Shown here one piece after another: positions 32,380-44,569 of a DNA stretch of 64,000 nt; the first letter of the stretch is position 1, and each line of letters opens with the position of its first letter. The DNA lies in NCBI GenBank assembly GCA_947462335.1, contig OX381705.1, positions 38,215,570 to 38,279,569 of the forward strand. Direction: 5' to 3'. Source of the DNA: Harmothoe impar. Lineage: Eukaryota; Annelida; Polychaeta; Phyllodocida; Polynoidae. The position numbers and the translations under genes are program-made. The notes beneath the pieces were generated by a model. The model had not been told where the DNA came from and did not search any database. It saw only the letters and a list, made by a program, of their open reading frames with translations.

Positions 32380-32692
32380 CCCTATTAATTTTTTATTTTT
32401 TTTACCCGGGGCAATTCACATAGGGAAATTTAGACATTTCGCGATCAATTTTCAAATTTTAGTAATTTGGAGTTTATTGATCAGCAAAAGTTGTAAGAAT
32501 GCAAGTTACACCTAGCTAATTGCATTGCTGACAGCTTTAAGCTTTAATTTGATACCAAATTTGCCAATATTTTGGCAATTTTAACATATTTTTCATCAAA
32601 AATGTAAAAAAAAAAAAAAAAAAGTTTTCCCCAAATCATGATTTCTATGATGCGCGCGCTGATGAGATACTACTTTTTTTTTTTGAGTGGCC
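32380..32692. mobile_element. Truncated copy of the GGCCACTC Harbinger-like MITE
   Basis: Homologous to 37654-38018 (shared TTGCGATCAATTTTCA-type phrase, TTTAACATATTTTTCATCAA, CCAAATCATGATTT) and with the same right end, TTTTGAGTGGCC. The left terminus is missing. Confidence 0.7.
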
Positions 32693-33306
32693 TAAATTAT
32701 AACGTTTCGGAACGTTAAAAAACGTGTTTTGTTCACTCGGTACTAATTCCCGGAGACTGTCAGGCGAACATGCCTCTATGGAGGGTGATTAATAGTGTGG
32801 AATGATAGACATCTAATAGTCAGGAAGCACACGTGTAACATGAGCTCCGAATCTAACAAGTATGGTTACTAATCCTACTGCTATGGCGCTCATGGGTGAG
32901 AGGTGTGCATGGGAGGGGGGGGGGGGGTTGTTAATGCTGACGTGGACGGATAGTGTTTTTTTATGTTATAACATATCACCGTTGTAAAGCTGATGTTGTT
33001 AGTTCACATGCATACAAAAAACCTTGCATTCTTTGAATTAAATATCAAATCATCACCTCCCACTGGACTTCATAATCTGCCGATGTTATATAAGAACTGT
33101 ATGGGCTCCGGGTCATAACCCACTGGACGATTTCGATGTATAATCGGCCAATGCATCCAGGGAATAAACTACTTTAATATCCAGGTTGTGTTAGCCGATA
33201 ATGCACCCGAATCGGCCAATGGGTTTCCAGCCTAAAACCGCCGAACTTCCCAGGGGGTGGTGGTCATTAGCAGGTGGATACAGCTATTGCTACAGTTAAG
33301 ATGCAT

Positions 33307-33617
33307 TAAGCCCATCGTCCACCAAGCTGTGGCCGATTAAAGCCCCAATTTGGTCAGAATTAGTCAGGTCGGGGCTCTAATCGGCCACCAAGTCGGCCGA
33401 CAGAGCTTGGTGGGCGATAGGCTTTAGCATCGGAGCATCAAGTCGGCTGACAGAGCTTGGTGGACGACGGGCTTTAGGTGCAGTATGATGTGGTTCCTCT
33501 GTAAAGCCCATCGTCCACCAAGCTCTGTCGGCCGACTAGGTGGCCGGTTAGAGCTCCGATTTGGTCACAGGTCGGAGCTCTAATCGGCCGACTAAGCTTG
33601 GTGGACGATGGGCTTTA
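33307..33617. repeat. Two and a half hairpin MITEs (TAAAGCCCATCGTCCACC)
   Basis: Hairpin A, 33307-33426, and hairpin B, 33502-33617, each begin TAA(A)GCCCATCGTCCACCAA and end with its inverse; almost the whole ~116-120 bp folds on itself, with GTCGGCCGAC-type palindromes in the stem. A half copy (about 33427-33477) lies between. They may be two insertions or a duplication. The preceding 33115-33240 has a weaker related inverted repeat (AACCCACTGGA / AATCGGCCAATG). Confidence 0.75.
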
Positions 33618-33619
33618 GA

Positions 33620-34819
33620 GTAGGTTTAGAAGTGTGTCTCTATTCGCCGAGTGAGGTTGGAATGGCACAGTCCGGTACGAGACCGCCCCTCCTTTATCGT
33701 CCACAGGGGTCTAAATAAACTGTATCAGACGTCAATAAGTCTCTGGCCCTAGTCTGGGAAAAGTCGGCGCAACTGAAAATAGGCAGGCACCGGGGGCGTC
33801 CTACAGGCAGTACACATACCATGCACCAGTTGGACAGTAGCCAGAAGATACTTGTAACTCACTTCCGTTTGGGACATTCCTGGTGTTTTATGTTTTATTG
33901 ACATGGCGATTCTCACTTCTGACATATATTTATTCTTATATTCCTGCAACAGTACGCCCGGTTTTTCTGTCTCTGTTTGTTTCTTTGTCTTTGTTTCTCG
34001 CTCTGCCTCTGTCTCTGTTTCTGACATTGTCTACCGTATGTCTCTCTTCCTCTATCTCTTTCAAGCTCTTTACCCAACCCGCTGCTGTCTCTGTGTCTCT
34101 GTAAGGAGGTTAAGATCACGACGTGTACAGTAACGTGTACGTCTAGATCATGGCTGAAAGACGGACCAGACTTTACCGTACACGTTACAAGTAGGCCAAT
34201 CTCACCCCCTCCAATCCCTGTCTATTACTCTCTCTTCTACTATGAAGGGTACAGGTCGGAAACACCCTTTAATAGCACAAACCCCTGGATGACACAGGGT
34301 TGTATGGGGACCGAGTTTATCAAGGGTATGTATGTCAACGGATCCAGGCACCCCAAGACCCAAGAGTAACCACTACACTTAAAAGAAAAAAGAAGGTTTA
34401 ATTAGCTAGTGCATTCAAAGAACGGTCTGTGTATACGTCTGCTCATTTACGAAGACCCATTCGTGTCCTCGTAAAGTGCAAAGGCAATCGAACTGATATG
34501 TACGTCACTTGGGAAAGCAGTGACGATGGGCTTACTATACCCCGGCCCCCACCACCACCACCATCACCACCCACCCATCGTCCCGCCCCTCCAGGGTGCG
34601 CAGAAAACTAAAGCAGTATGTTGGGTGTTATGACCAACCTTTGTACTGTCTGCCTACCGCTGATCTCCCAGGGCGGTGCCACACTGCAGACTCCAGGGTA
34701 GGGCAGAATCGGGGTCGGGGCTTACTGCCTCCTGACATCATGGGGTGTCTGTGGTTGACGGCTGGTGTGGACGTGCATACCATGTCACCCAGACACGGCA
34801 CCACTCTAACTCGGCCAAC

Positions 34820-34822
<3 letters not shown>
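33620..34822. other. Unassigned sequence with pyrimidine-rich simple repeat
   Basis: 33955-34105 is a T/C/G simple repeat (TCTGTCTCTGTTTG). A 12-bp inverted repeat, TAACGTGTACG / CGTACACGTTA, spans 34130-34190. No gene is supported. Confidence 0.4.

Positions 34823-34912
<90 letters not shown>
34823..34912. repeat. (TA)n microsatellite
   Basis: About 90 bp of uninterrupted TA. It is followed directly by a fragment of the AGAGGGGTC repeat (34913-35020, with GGCGACCTGGCGACCTGG). Confidence 0.95.
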
Positions 34913-34917
<5 letters not shown>

Positions 34918-35101
34918 GGGTCAAAAACAACCTGGCGACCTGGGCTATTTTCCAGGCGACCTGGCGACCTGGTACCATAATTAAGCGACCTGGCGACTTT
35001 TGGACAAATTTGGCTATACATGTAGTAAAAATACATACATAGAGAGAGAAAGGGGGGGATGTAGACCTAGATAGTAGACCTAGATAGATAGATCTAGATA
35101 G

Positions 35102-35865
<764 letters not shown>

Positions 35866-36111
35866 ACAGAGAGAAGAAATAGGATCACTGTAACTCTCAA
35901 ATGATAGTCCAGCCCCGATCACTGACGTAACTCTCCCCACAACTCTAAAGTGACTCCCAATCATTAGGGAGTCTTAGAACAGAGTCATTATAGAGTCATT
36001 ATAGAGTTATTTCAGAGTCCTGCTAATGTTGAGGAGTCATGTTAGAGTCCTGGGGAGAGTTACCTCAGTGATCACGTCGGGAGTTACAGTGATTCTACTT
36101 CTTTTCTGTGT
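35866..36111. repeat. Foldback MITE, ATCACTGTAACTC arms
   Basis: AGGATCACTGTAACTCTC on the left faces GGGAGTTACAGTGATTCT on the right, and the outer flanks (AGAGAAGAAAT / ACTTCTTTTCT) also pair. Inner GTAACTCTCCCC / GGGGAGAGTTACC pair as well, so most of the ~245 bp forms one imperfect hairpin. Confidence 0.65.
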
Positions 36112-36637
36112 GAACGCTGATGATGCATAGGCTAAGATTAAGGGGAGATGCATAACAGAGAAGGGGGTGGGGGAAGGGGGTATGGTATCAGAGCACTAGT
36201 ACTGAATAATCCTTGTTTCAGGAGGATGCGAGTCCGCCACCCCCTCTCATTCATATCCTGTGTTTGTTTAACTATTACTTTTCATTGTATCCCTGATGTA
36301 ACCCTAAGTGGTGCAATCATAATTAGAAATTAGTGGCCTCTGTTCGCTCAAAATTTGTATTCTGACAATTTTTGTTTAAAAAAATGCCCCTTTTTCTGGA
36401 AAACGCAGAATTTGCTCCCAGAAATTGCCCCTTTTTCTGGAAAACACAGATCCGCGTTTTTGGACAAAATATGACCCCTCTATCCGCGTGGTGTATAAAT
36501 GGGGGGAAGTGCGCGGGCCGGGGATCGAATCCCTCTGAATGACAACGGCTTCGTTTGTGCGACCCGGTGGCAAAAGCAGTGATTATTATTCATAGTCATA
36601 AATAGGGCTTTACCTAAAACATTCACTTGGTTCTGGG

Positions 36638-36886
36638 GCCCACCTTTACTAAGGCAGGTTACATGGGAGGAGAATGTAGGGTCGGTAGGTCGGAATTTTG
36701 TTGCTGATTTCTTGATTTTTTAAACATGAATATACCAGCCAGCCTCTCTGTGTACCCTAAAATTGAATAAAAAATAAGTGGAATAAAAAATACGAAAATC
36801 TCTTCAAAATTACATAAAGAACGTAGGATCGGCCCTGTTTGGATAGGCTGGGTCGGGTGACCTGAAACAAACCTCTTTTTTTGGCC
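36638..36886. mobile_element. GGCCAAAAAAAG MITE family, copy 2 (inverted, left end degenerate)
   Basis: The right end CCTGAAACAAACCTCTTTTT TTTGGCC and inner words CGGTAGGTCGG and CCCTGTTTGG match copy 1 in reverse orientation; the left terminus is replaced or diverged. Confidence 0.65.
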
Positions 36887-36994
36887 TAAACATCAAGTGC
36901 ACAGACGTAGATGAAGTCATGAATTAACCTCTTAAACTTGTTTCCACATACATGTAGCGTTTAGGGTCAATATATATTACCCATGAGTCGATTG

Positions 36995-37276
36995 GGCCAA
37001 AAAAAAAAAGGTTTGTTTCCGGTAACCCGACCGGGTCTAGCAAAACAGGGCCGGGTCCCCCTCTTTTTTTCTCTTTTTCAAATTTTTCCCCACATGCCAG
37101 TTTTTGCAGTTTGTAAATCGGATCATTTTTAACGATTTTAGAGGAAAAACGCTAAAAATAGGCCTAAAATAGGAAAAATAAAAAAAATAAAATAAAAAAA
37201 TAAAAAAAAATCCGACCGGCCGGGTCTGTGTTGTCTGACCATGTTACCGGAAACCAACCTTTTTTTTATTTGGCCC
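36995..37276. mobile_element. GGCCAAAAAAAG MITE family, copy 3
   Basis: GGGCCAAAAAAAAAAAGGTT faces AACCTTTTTTTTATTTGGCCC; inner CCGACCGGGTC / CCGACCGGCCGGGTC differ from copies 1 and 4, so this is a subfamily. It includes the ACATGCCAGTTTTTGCAG module at 37091. Confidence 0.75.
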
Positions 37277-37429
37277 TGATATGCATTATCGGCCAATATA
37301 TAGAGGTCTGGAATGCAAAATGCAACTTGCCCTCCGGACGTTAAACTACCTAACAATCAATCCATCAACACTACAAAGTACGATGTTGGGATGTATTGGG
37401 AGTGAATTGACCCAAATACCAGGGGTGTA

Positions 37430-37567
37430 GGAAGCAACTTGACTTGAGGGGGGCACGGCCCACTCAAAGAAAAACTTGAAAATCTTGACATGATTTGCTG
37501 CATTTTAATGGCAATTTGTTGGTATATCTTTATATACTACTGCCCCCCCCCTGTTCCGACACCCCTG
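37430..37567. mobile_element. CAGGGGTGT MITE family, short copy
   Basis: CAGGGGTGTAGGAAGCAACT faces TGTTCCGACACCCCTG. A longer copy is at 40522-40888. Confidence 0.7.
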
Positions 37568-37653
37568 AATACCAATGGGTTTCCAGCCTTAAAGGGCATT
37601 GCTGCAGTCGTTAGTACTAAACCCTGCCGTACGTCAGAAAACGACATTACTTA

Positions 37654-38018
37654 GGCCACTCAAAAAAAAGAAATTGTTTCTCATCACCAAGCAATGAAAA
37701 ATATGACGAGGGCGTTTTTTATATAATTTATTTTTTTACTCTGGGGATAAATACATAGGGAAATTTGGACTTTTTGCGATCAATTTTCACATTTTAGTAA
37801 TTTGGGGTTTATTTATTAGCAAAGGTTGTTATAATGCAAGTTAAACCTAGCTGACTGCATTGCTTACAGTGTAAGCTTTAATTTGATACCAATTTTGGCA
37901 ATTTTAACATATTTTTCATCAAAAATGTAAAAAAATAAAAATAAAAAAAAAGTTTCCCCAAATCATGATTTTTATGATGCGCGCGGTGATGAGAAACAAC
38001 TTTTTTTTTTGAGTGGCC
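37654..38018. mobile_element. GGCCACTC MITE, PIF/Harbinger-like, complete
   Basis: TTA-GGCCACTCAAAAAAAAGAA and TTTTTTTTTTGAGTGGCC-TTA: ~30-bp terminal inverted repeats that include TGTTTCTCATCA / TGATGAGAAACA, and an exact 3-bp TTA duplication (37651-37653, 38019-38021). The TWA duplication and GG termini fit PIF/Harbinger. A truncated copy is at 32380-32692, and a left end appears at 63771. Confidence 0.85.
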
Positions 38019-38228
38019 TTAAGATTGGTTGCGCTACCATCTCTTGAGATGTATGAACCCACGGCCTCACAAGCACCACACTAGGTACCGATAGTTAAGA
38101 GGCTTTTTCAAGTGCCTTTCCCATAGAATTGAGCACCATATCATGCCATTTTCTTTCCATTTTCCACCTCCTTATATATCAAACTATTTCTATGCACGGT
38201 TATCTGCAGTTAACAGATTTGACAGGTT

Positions 38229-38337
38229 CCCAGCTAACAAAAATACGTTATTTTATGTCAAATAACGCGTATAACGTTTTGCCACGCTAATAGATAAACG
38301 TTATATAACGTTGTATAACATTTTTTTGTGTACTGGG
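38229..38337. mobile_element. Short ACGTT MITE
   Basis: CCCAGCTAACAAAAATACGT faces ACATTTTTTTGTGTACTGGG; interior ATATAACGTTGTATAAC. Same family as the 31.7-32.7 kb element. Confidence 0.7.
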
Positions 38338-38339
38338 TT

Positions 38340-39589
38340 GCAATTCCCTTTAAGGACGGTTAGCGTTCCTTGCAACATAAATTGTACTACACTGTAGTAA
38401 ATTTAACTGTTCACAGGGAACATTCTAAATTCTATTCATAGATGTGAATTGCCATGATGACAAGCAAACTGATTATGCATGACTGGCCTACATGCATTTT
38501 CATAAATATGTAAACCCCGCTGATGCACGGACCTAAGTTGGTCATGGTTATTAAGATTCATGAAATCCAGGACTATGATTATGCCGTTACAAGTCTTAAT
38601 GGCCACGAACATTGTCCGCTTACGCATAGATCCATGTACATATATGTACCGGTGTGGTGGAAATAACGGACATTTAGTGGCCCGCATGCGCTATTTAGGC
38701 ACTTCCTATCATTGTCTATTTCGTAGTATGATGTTCAAGGGCAATGGGCATATGTCCTTTGACCCTGGGGATAAAATTGGCATTCAGAATCGGTCACAAT
38801 ATATGAGTCCAGTAGGCTGTTGCACGAGGAGGGTGAAGTTAATGTCAACATTACTGATATAATAGTGATCCATTCGGAACACAGAATCACTATTACCTAA
38901 AGTGTTTCACAAGGTTCGTTCCAGACTTCACTCTTAAAGGGGTACGATACTCTTTACTTCCCACCAATAGATTTTCCCAGGATTACAGCGGCTATACTTC
39001 TTACACATATTTACTGTAAAAAAGTGAGAAAAGGACCTTCTGGTTGAAATAACCAGAGCCGGACATTGGCTGATAAGTCACGGGTGTGAAATTATTGAAC
39101 TGAATATAGCTTAAAGATTCATGATCTAAACACCTAGTTAATGTCAGCATTTCAATAAAAAAATATACATAGGATGATATGTAAAGGAAATTGTAACTAT
39201 TTTTAACCTCAAAGTCCATTATGACATGGAAAAAACACATTTCCTTTAGATGTCATTCAAAATAAAAAAAAAGATCCTACCTTAAGTTGATAGTCCCTAG
39301 ATTGGTATTTGATATACTTAGTAGCTGTATTTATATTCATGTTCTATGTATTACCTGTATTGCAAACCAATCAATGGCTACAAAGGAACTCTATAATGTG
39401 TTAATTTTCACATTGGATGCAGCTTTCTCACAGCTTGTATTGTATACAATGGAGTATTGGTGGTGTTTGCTTTAAAATTAACCATCTTTGATCAATTTAT
39501 TGAGTCCTTCCTATACCCCAGGTATTTATAGAAACGTATACAAAACAACCCAAGTTGGTTTTGTTATTAGATATCTTAAGGGCTGTCAC
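38340..39589. other. Unassigned stretch
   Basis: No convincing gene. A frame at 38560-38862 (100 codons) has no supporting splice signals or recognisable motif. Confidence 0.3.
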
Positions 39590-39592
39590 TTA

Positions 39593-39922
39593 GGGAGTGC
39601 TCATTTTTTAACAACAGGGGGGGGGGGTGGTGGATTTGGGGGGGGGGGGGGGTAAAAAATTTGGACCCCTTGACCGGGGGGGGGGTAAAAAATTTAGACC
39701 CCTCTTGGGGGGGGGGTGAAAAAAATTCAACCTGTTTTGAGGGAAAAAGCCCGCGCGTTACTATGCTACAAAGGGGCGCGAACGCGCGCGATTTTCGGCC
39801 TGCCGGGGGGGGGGGTAAAAAATTTCGACCCCTCTAGCGGGGGGGGGGGGGTGAAAAAATTTCGCGCGCTCCGCGCGAAATCTCACCGCCCCCCCCCCTG
39901 TTGTTAAAAAATGAGCACTCCC
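39593..39922. mobile_element. GGGAGTG MITE, PIF/Harbinger-like, copy 1
   Basis: TTA-GGGAGTGCTCATTTTTTA and TAAAAAATGAGCACTCCC-TTA, with AACAACAGG / CCTGTTGTT continuing the repeat; the TTA duplication is exact. The interior is made of G-runs alternating with GTAAAAAATTTGGACCCC, a short internal minisatellite. The second copy is at 49981-50305. Confidence 0.85.
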
Positions 39923-40204
39923 TTAGATGCTCTTTTTTCTTCTTCTTTTTTTGGGGAGGGGGGGGGGGCTAAAACAATAGCTGCCGGGCCTTGAATAGCT
40001 GCCTGATTTGATTAGGAGCCGTGTGCATGGGGGTGTTCAAATAAATAGCTGCCCGGGCACCTATATGCGACAATACGGTATGTGGAGGCAGTGGGCGGGT
40101 GGGGGTTGAAAGGCGAAACACTTGCTGCCCTGCAGTAACAGTCAGAGCTGAGCCAGAGATGGAAGCGGAGGGTATGTGGTGATTGGGGGTGGGGGTATAG
40201 ATGT

Positions 40205-40395
40205 CCCTCACCCGACCTGTGGGACCTCACCCGACCTGTGGGACCCTCACCCGGCGTGTGGGACCCTCACCCGGCTTGTGGGACCCTCACCCGACCTGTG
40301 GGACCATCAACCAGCCTGCGGGACCCTCAGCCAGCCAGTAGGACCCTCACCTGCCCTGTACGACCCTTGCCAACTATGTTGGACCCTCAACCAGC
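40205..40395. repeat. ~20-bp minisatellite, about nine units
   Basis: Unit GGGACCCTCACCCGACCTGT with progressive divergence toward the right end. Confidence 0.85.
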
Positions 40396-40521
40396 GACCC
40401 TTTTCAAGGGGCATCCCTCACACCCCTCACACCTCGTACATAGCGGTCCAATTAAACTCTCCCTGCCTCATGCAGTCTGCTGTCGACCACAATATTTTTT
40501 ATCCCACTAATAGTAACTTAG

Positions 40522-40888
40522 CAGGGGTGTCGGAAGCAACTTGACTTTGGGGGGGGGGGCACGGCCAAACGAAATGAAGTTCAGGAGGGTGCACGATTCC
40601 ATGCATTAAAAGCGACACATTGAAAAATGTGTTGGGGGTCTTGGGGCATGGCCCCCAAGAAGATTTTGGGAAAATTTGACACGATTTTGCGCATTTTAAG
40701 GTCGATTTTGGGGGTATTTCTTTAAATAATTAAAGAGTCATGAATATAATTCATTAGCATTTCCAGAATTCTTTTTTTTTGGGGGGGGAGGGGCAAAACA
40801 TACTCTGCCCCCCGCCTCATGTCTAGGATTGGGGGGGGGGGGGGGGCATGGCCCCCCTGCCCCCCCCCCCCCTGTTCCGACACCCCTG
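40522..40888. mobile_element. CAGGGGTGT MITE family, long copy
   Basis: CAGGGGTGTCGGAAGCAACT faces TGTTCCGACACCCCTG; inner GGGCACGGCC / GGCATGGCCCCC also pair. Contains long G and C runs that are error-prone in assembly. Confidence 0.75.
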
Positions 40889-41810
40889 GTAAGAGGGGTT
40901 CACTGAGTACTGATAGGTGATTGACAGATGCCCACTCTTAACCACTAATAGTGAGATTGCCAATACTTTTTCATATATCATGAGATTTAAACAAAATAAA
41001 CCCTTCAAAATCATGGTGCTTCAATAACTGGCAATATCTCATCTGTTATATGTGAAAATAATCTTGTTAATCTAATCTAAATCTTAAGTGGGATGCTAAA
41101 TAGTTCCCCACTAAAACCCCTTCTGCAACACTTAAATGGCACTATTAAGTCATTAGTAGGAGTGAATGTCACTCTTGAAAGTCACTCTTTATTCTTCGTA
41201 CAGCACTTCACTAAGAGTGACATAAGCAGTTAAGAGCAAGATTGAAAGTGGATCACTATTACAGTGACTTACTACTAGCCTGATCCCTAGAACAATTTTA
41301 TTAATAGCGACATCAAAAACGCCTGCTGCAACACCCTACTGGACGCTGTTCACAGAGGTTCAATCACTGCCATTTATCTGAGGTTCACACGCTCTCTATC
41401 TCGACAGCATAGTACAATATGGTCACACATTCATGGGGTTGGATTTCAACGGGAGTCTGCTACATGGGAAAACATTTAGAATTTCATGTGGAAAACTTTT
41501 TTCATGAATGGGCATATATTGGTATAAAAATAAAAGCTAACAGTGCCAGTAATGCAGTGGGAGAGAAATAACTTACATTTCCCCCACTTTTAAATAGCAA
41601 TAGATTCTTCACTACTAAAATCTAAATTTGGGTCACCAAAAGCAAATATTATCCTATGCATTTTATCCCGCAAGGTAAACAAAATATTCCTTCCTCTTCA
41701 TATTTTTTGGTCCTTGTTGATGAGAAACCACTATTTTTCTCAAAAGTTTTTTTAAGCTGATTTATGATAGCACAGGATTCTCATAGTATGCACATAGACC
41801 ATATTTCATG
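40889..41810. other. Unassigned stretch
   Basis: Some inverted short words around 41150-41270 (GAGTGACAT / TGTCACTC), no gene. Confidence 0.3.
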
Positions 41811-42030
41811 CCTCTACATAGGTACCCATATTTTAGACCATGACGCTGTGTCGATTTTTAGCAAAAGGGCCGTGTCGTTGTGTAGATTTTTATCCTATAC
41901 CATTAGTATACATTCTCCTCGATTTTGCCATGTCCGTATAGATTTTTAAATGGGCCCTGTAGCCCGTGTCGATTTTTAAAAGGCCCTAAAAGGGCCGTGT
42001 TGCCCGTGTTGAATTTTACCCATGTAGAGG
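41811..42030. mobile_element. CCTCTACAT MITE with GTGTCGATTTTTA internal repeats, copy 1
   Basis: CCTCTACATAGGTACCCAT faces TTACCCATGTAGAGG. The interior repeats GTGTCGATTTTTA and AAAAGGGCCGTGT four to five times. Second copy at 56588-56835. Confidence 0.75.
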
Positions 42031-42039
42031 CACATATTG

Positions 42040-43300
42040 GCAATAGGGACTCCAGAAGAAATCGAGAAATTTTAGATGATCAATTATTTTTCCTCTATGG
42101 TGTAGAGTGTGAGAAATGTAATTCAAATCTTTTAGAATCTTCTTTCTATCTATCATACAACCCAGACAATCATCAATTATGTGTCAATAAAATCCAACAA
42201 GTTCCCCTAGTACATTCTCTATATAGCAGTTGGAGTTTGTCTGTGGTCACATAATAGTTGTAGGGCAGGTTGTTTGGGTCATGGATGAGTGTGGCTGGTA
42301 TTTGGAAGGTAGTTATGTAAGGGGTTTGAATGGCATTTGGAGTACTGGAAAGGCTATGCTGGGATTGACAGACTCTGTTAACATGATTACTCAATCACCT
42401 GAGTGGGTGTGAGTAGAGAGTAAACCAATTGCCTTGATGACCCAATCATGATTATTATGATGTTATGGTCTGGGAACAGGTGAGAGCATCCTCTGATTGC
42501 TTCCACTTTTTAACATCATATAGCAACATATTGGACCATATCACACTGCAGGTCAGCATTTTGGTGCAGCTGTGCAGTCAAGAGAAAGGCCTATCCAGGC
42601 ATACCAATTATATGTGACTGCAGCTAAGAGTTACCAATTCTATTGGTGATAAAATAGATTTGATCAAAAACAGGGGAAATCCCATGAACATCATAATAAT
42701 CATGATTGGGTCATTAAAGCAATTAGGTTACTTTCTACTCACACTGACTGAGGTAATTGGGTTATCATGTTAACAAAGTCTGTCAATCACAGCCAAGCCT
42801 GGCCAGTACTCCAAATGCCCTCCAAACCCCTTACATAACTACCGTAAATTCCTGCGTACTACCCACATCTCACGTATAACCTGCATCACAAACTCAGGAG
42901 AATCATATAACCCGTTTCTGGATCTGAAAATGTATTTTATAGTCCTGTTCTATGATAAAAATCCTTGTATAACCTGTACCCTATACAGGCATGTTTGGTA
43001 TCAAATGAAAGCTGAGTTTGGTTCGCGTACAACCCGCGGGTAGTACGCGGGAATTTATGGTACCTCCCAAATACCTGCCCCAATCACCCTCCCCTACCAC
43101 AACGAGCTGTCACCAGATACTAGCTCTAGATACCAATTATATAGAGAATGTACATGGGGAACTTGGTGGATTTTATTAACACCTATATGATGATTGTCTG
43201 GGTTCTATGATAGAAAATGTCTAAATTATAGAACAAAAAGAATTGGTCATTTAAAAATTGTTAATTTTTTCTAGATTCCCAAATTGGGGGACATAGATGA
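42040..43300. mobile_element. Foldback element with ~400-bp arms
   Basis: The left arm (42040-42470) and right arm (42690-43300) are inverted copies: for example CCCAGACAATCATCAATT, TGACCCAATCATGATTATTA and GTTATGTAAGGGGTTTG each reappear reversed. The spacer is ~220 bp. The right arm is split by a 219-bp MITE (42842-43060). A further, partial copy is at 56990-57900. No ORF. Confidence 0.75.
42842..43060. mobile_element. TA-flanked MITE, CCGTAAATTCCTGCG termini
   Basis: TA-CCGTAAATTCCTGCGTACTA faces TAGTACGCGGGAATTTATGG-TA. The sister arm at 42310-42330 (GGTATTTGGAAGGTAGTTAT) shows the empty site with one TA, which confirms insertion with TA duplication. Confidence 0.9.
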
Positions 43301-44565
43301 GCAAGGCTTAATAATACACACTCCTGGGACACCACTGAATGGTGGTCCTGCACACTATAGGAGGGTGATTTAGATATGACATTATGGTGACCATGGAAGG
43401 AGGTATATGTGTATTTTTTCAGTTACCCTACAAAATATTTATAAACCAACTACATGTATCTAATTAGGGTAAAGGCACCTCTTTTGGATGCTCCTGGACA
43501 ACAAAGAAGTAATCACCTTTGCCTCTTAAATTTGAAACCATTAAAAGATAAGCATTTTGATATGGGATGCGCCATTGGCCACATTATATATATAGCTTAT
43601 ATTTCCTAGCGAATTGCAATAAATGATATAGTTTAAGTAGGAATAAATCTGCATCTTATACATTATTTCAAAAGCTGAAACTGTACCTAAAGTCGAACTG
43701 TGGACTTGAATTGTCACAATAGATACATATGTTCCTGTACTAGTAGTTATCATTAGGAATAGTGTAGATAAAAAGAGGAAGCTAGAAAACATTGAACAAG
43801 AAAACCAATTTCCCCATTTACTTTCATTGTTGTTTTGAGAATATAGTAAAAACACCCAACCCGTCAGTTTTCAGATTTAGTGGATATAAAATAGTAACAT
43901 TAGCTATGTAATTAAATGACAATCTTGTGCCCGACTCAAGATAGCTGTCCGAGTCAGGGTGCCTCTACCCTATAAGCATGAATTACATTGTGTTCATCCG
44001 ATACGTTTCAATCGATAAAATAATCACTTATAAGCACCGGACCTTATGTCAATTGTCATGTAACACACATGCAATCTTTACTGGACCCAGCATGGCGTTT
44101 AAACTGCCTCTCGAAACAATGTCAATGTACTAGTGAAAAATAGTCCAGTTGGACAGCCTTAACATTGTATGTGCCGAGGTGGCATTTCCCCATCATTGTC
44201 TGTTGCACCCACATGCCACAGCTGTCCATCAGACACCAACTACACTTTTGTTATTTATCATTGACTTAGAGAATTGCGTGTGAATTATGATAAGATTATT
44301 AGTCGTAGTTAAGCCAGGACTAGTCTTTTGGTCTATATATAGGGTCGGAGGGAGGGGTTAGGCTGCCTATTGATATCTGCACATTATACCAATAGGCCCT
44401 GGGGAATGTGTGTAAAGGATTGAATAGTCAGGCAGAGGGGGGGACTGGAGCCTGAGGGACAGCTTTGCATGACCTATAGCTTTAGAAATTGATCCTCGAT
44501 GGTTGACCTAATCCAGCCACTATAGATCCACTGGCTGCTTCTCTGTGAGCATGTTAATCTTCTCC
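43301..44565. other. Unassigned stretch
   Basis: No convincing gene or repeat seen; a minus-strand frame at 43855-43541 is hydrophobic but AT-driven. Confidence 0.3.
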
Positions 44566-44569
44566 TTAA

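Larger units (their letters stand above)
31718..32740. mobile_element. ACGTT-rich TA-flanked element with nested insertions
   Basis: TA-CCCAGTGAACAACAACACG at the left matches the inverted right end (CCGAGTGAACAAAACACGTT) followed by TA. Next to each end are repeated ATAACGTT words. Its interior holds a tRNA-like SINE head, an 85-bp-type TTAA mini-element and a truncated Harbinger-like MITE, so the original element was much shorter. Related ACGTT sequences: 38229-38337, and within 19250-19300 and 21740-21800. Confidence 0.6.

Noticed and set aside
32655..32672. CTGATGAG resembling a hammerhead ribozyme core
   Set aside because: No matching GAAA core or stem arrangement; it is part of the Harbinger-like MITE terminus.
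33749..34027. Thr/Glu/Lys-rich minus-strand frame
   Set aside because: The composition is produced by the TCTGTCTCTGTTTG simple repeat.
36515..36580. T-arm-like GGGGATCGAATCCC suggesting a tRNA gene
   Set aside because: No A box, anticodon arm or acceptor stem could be placed; similar words occur in a repeat near 35.5-35.7 kb.
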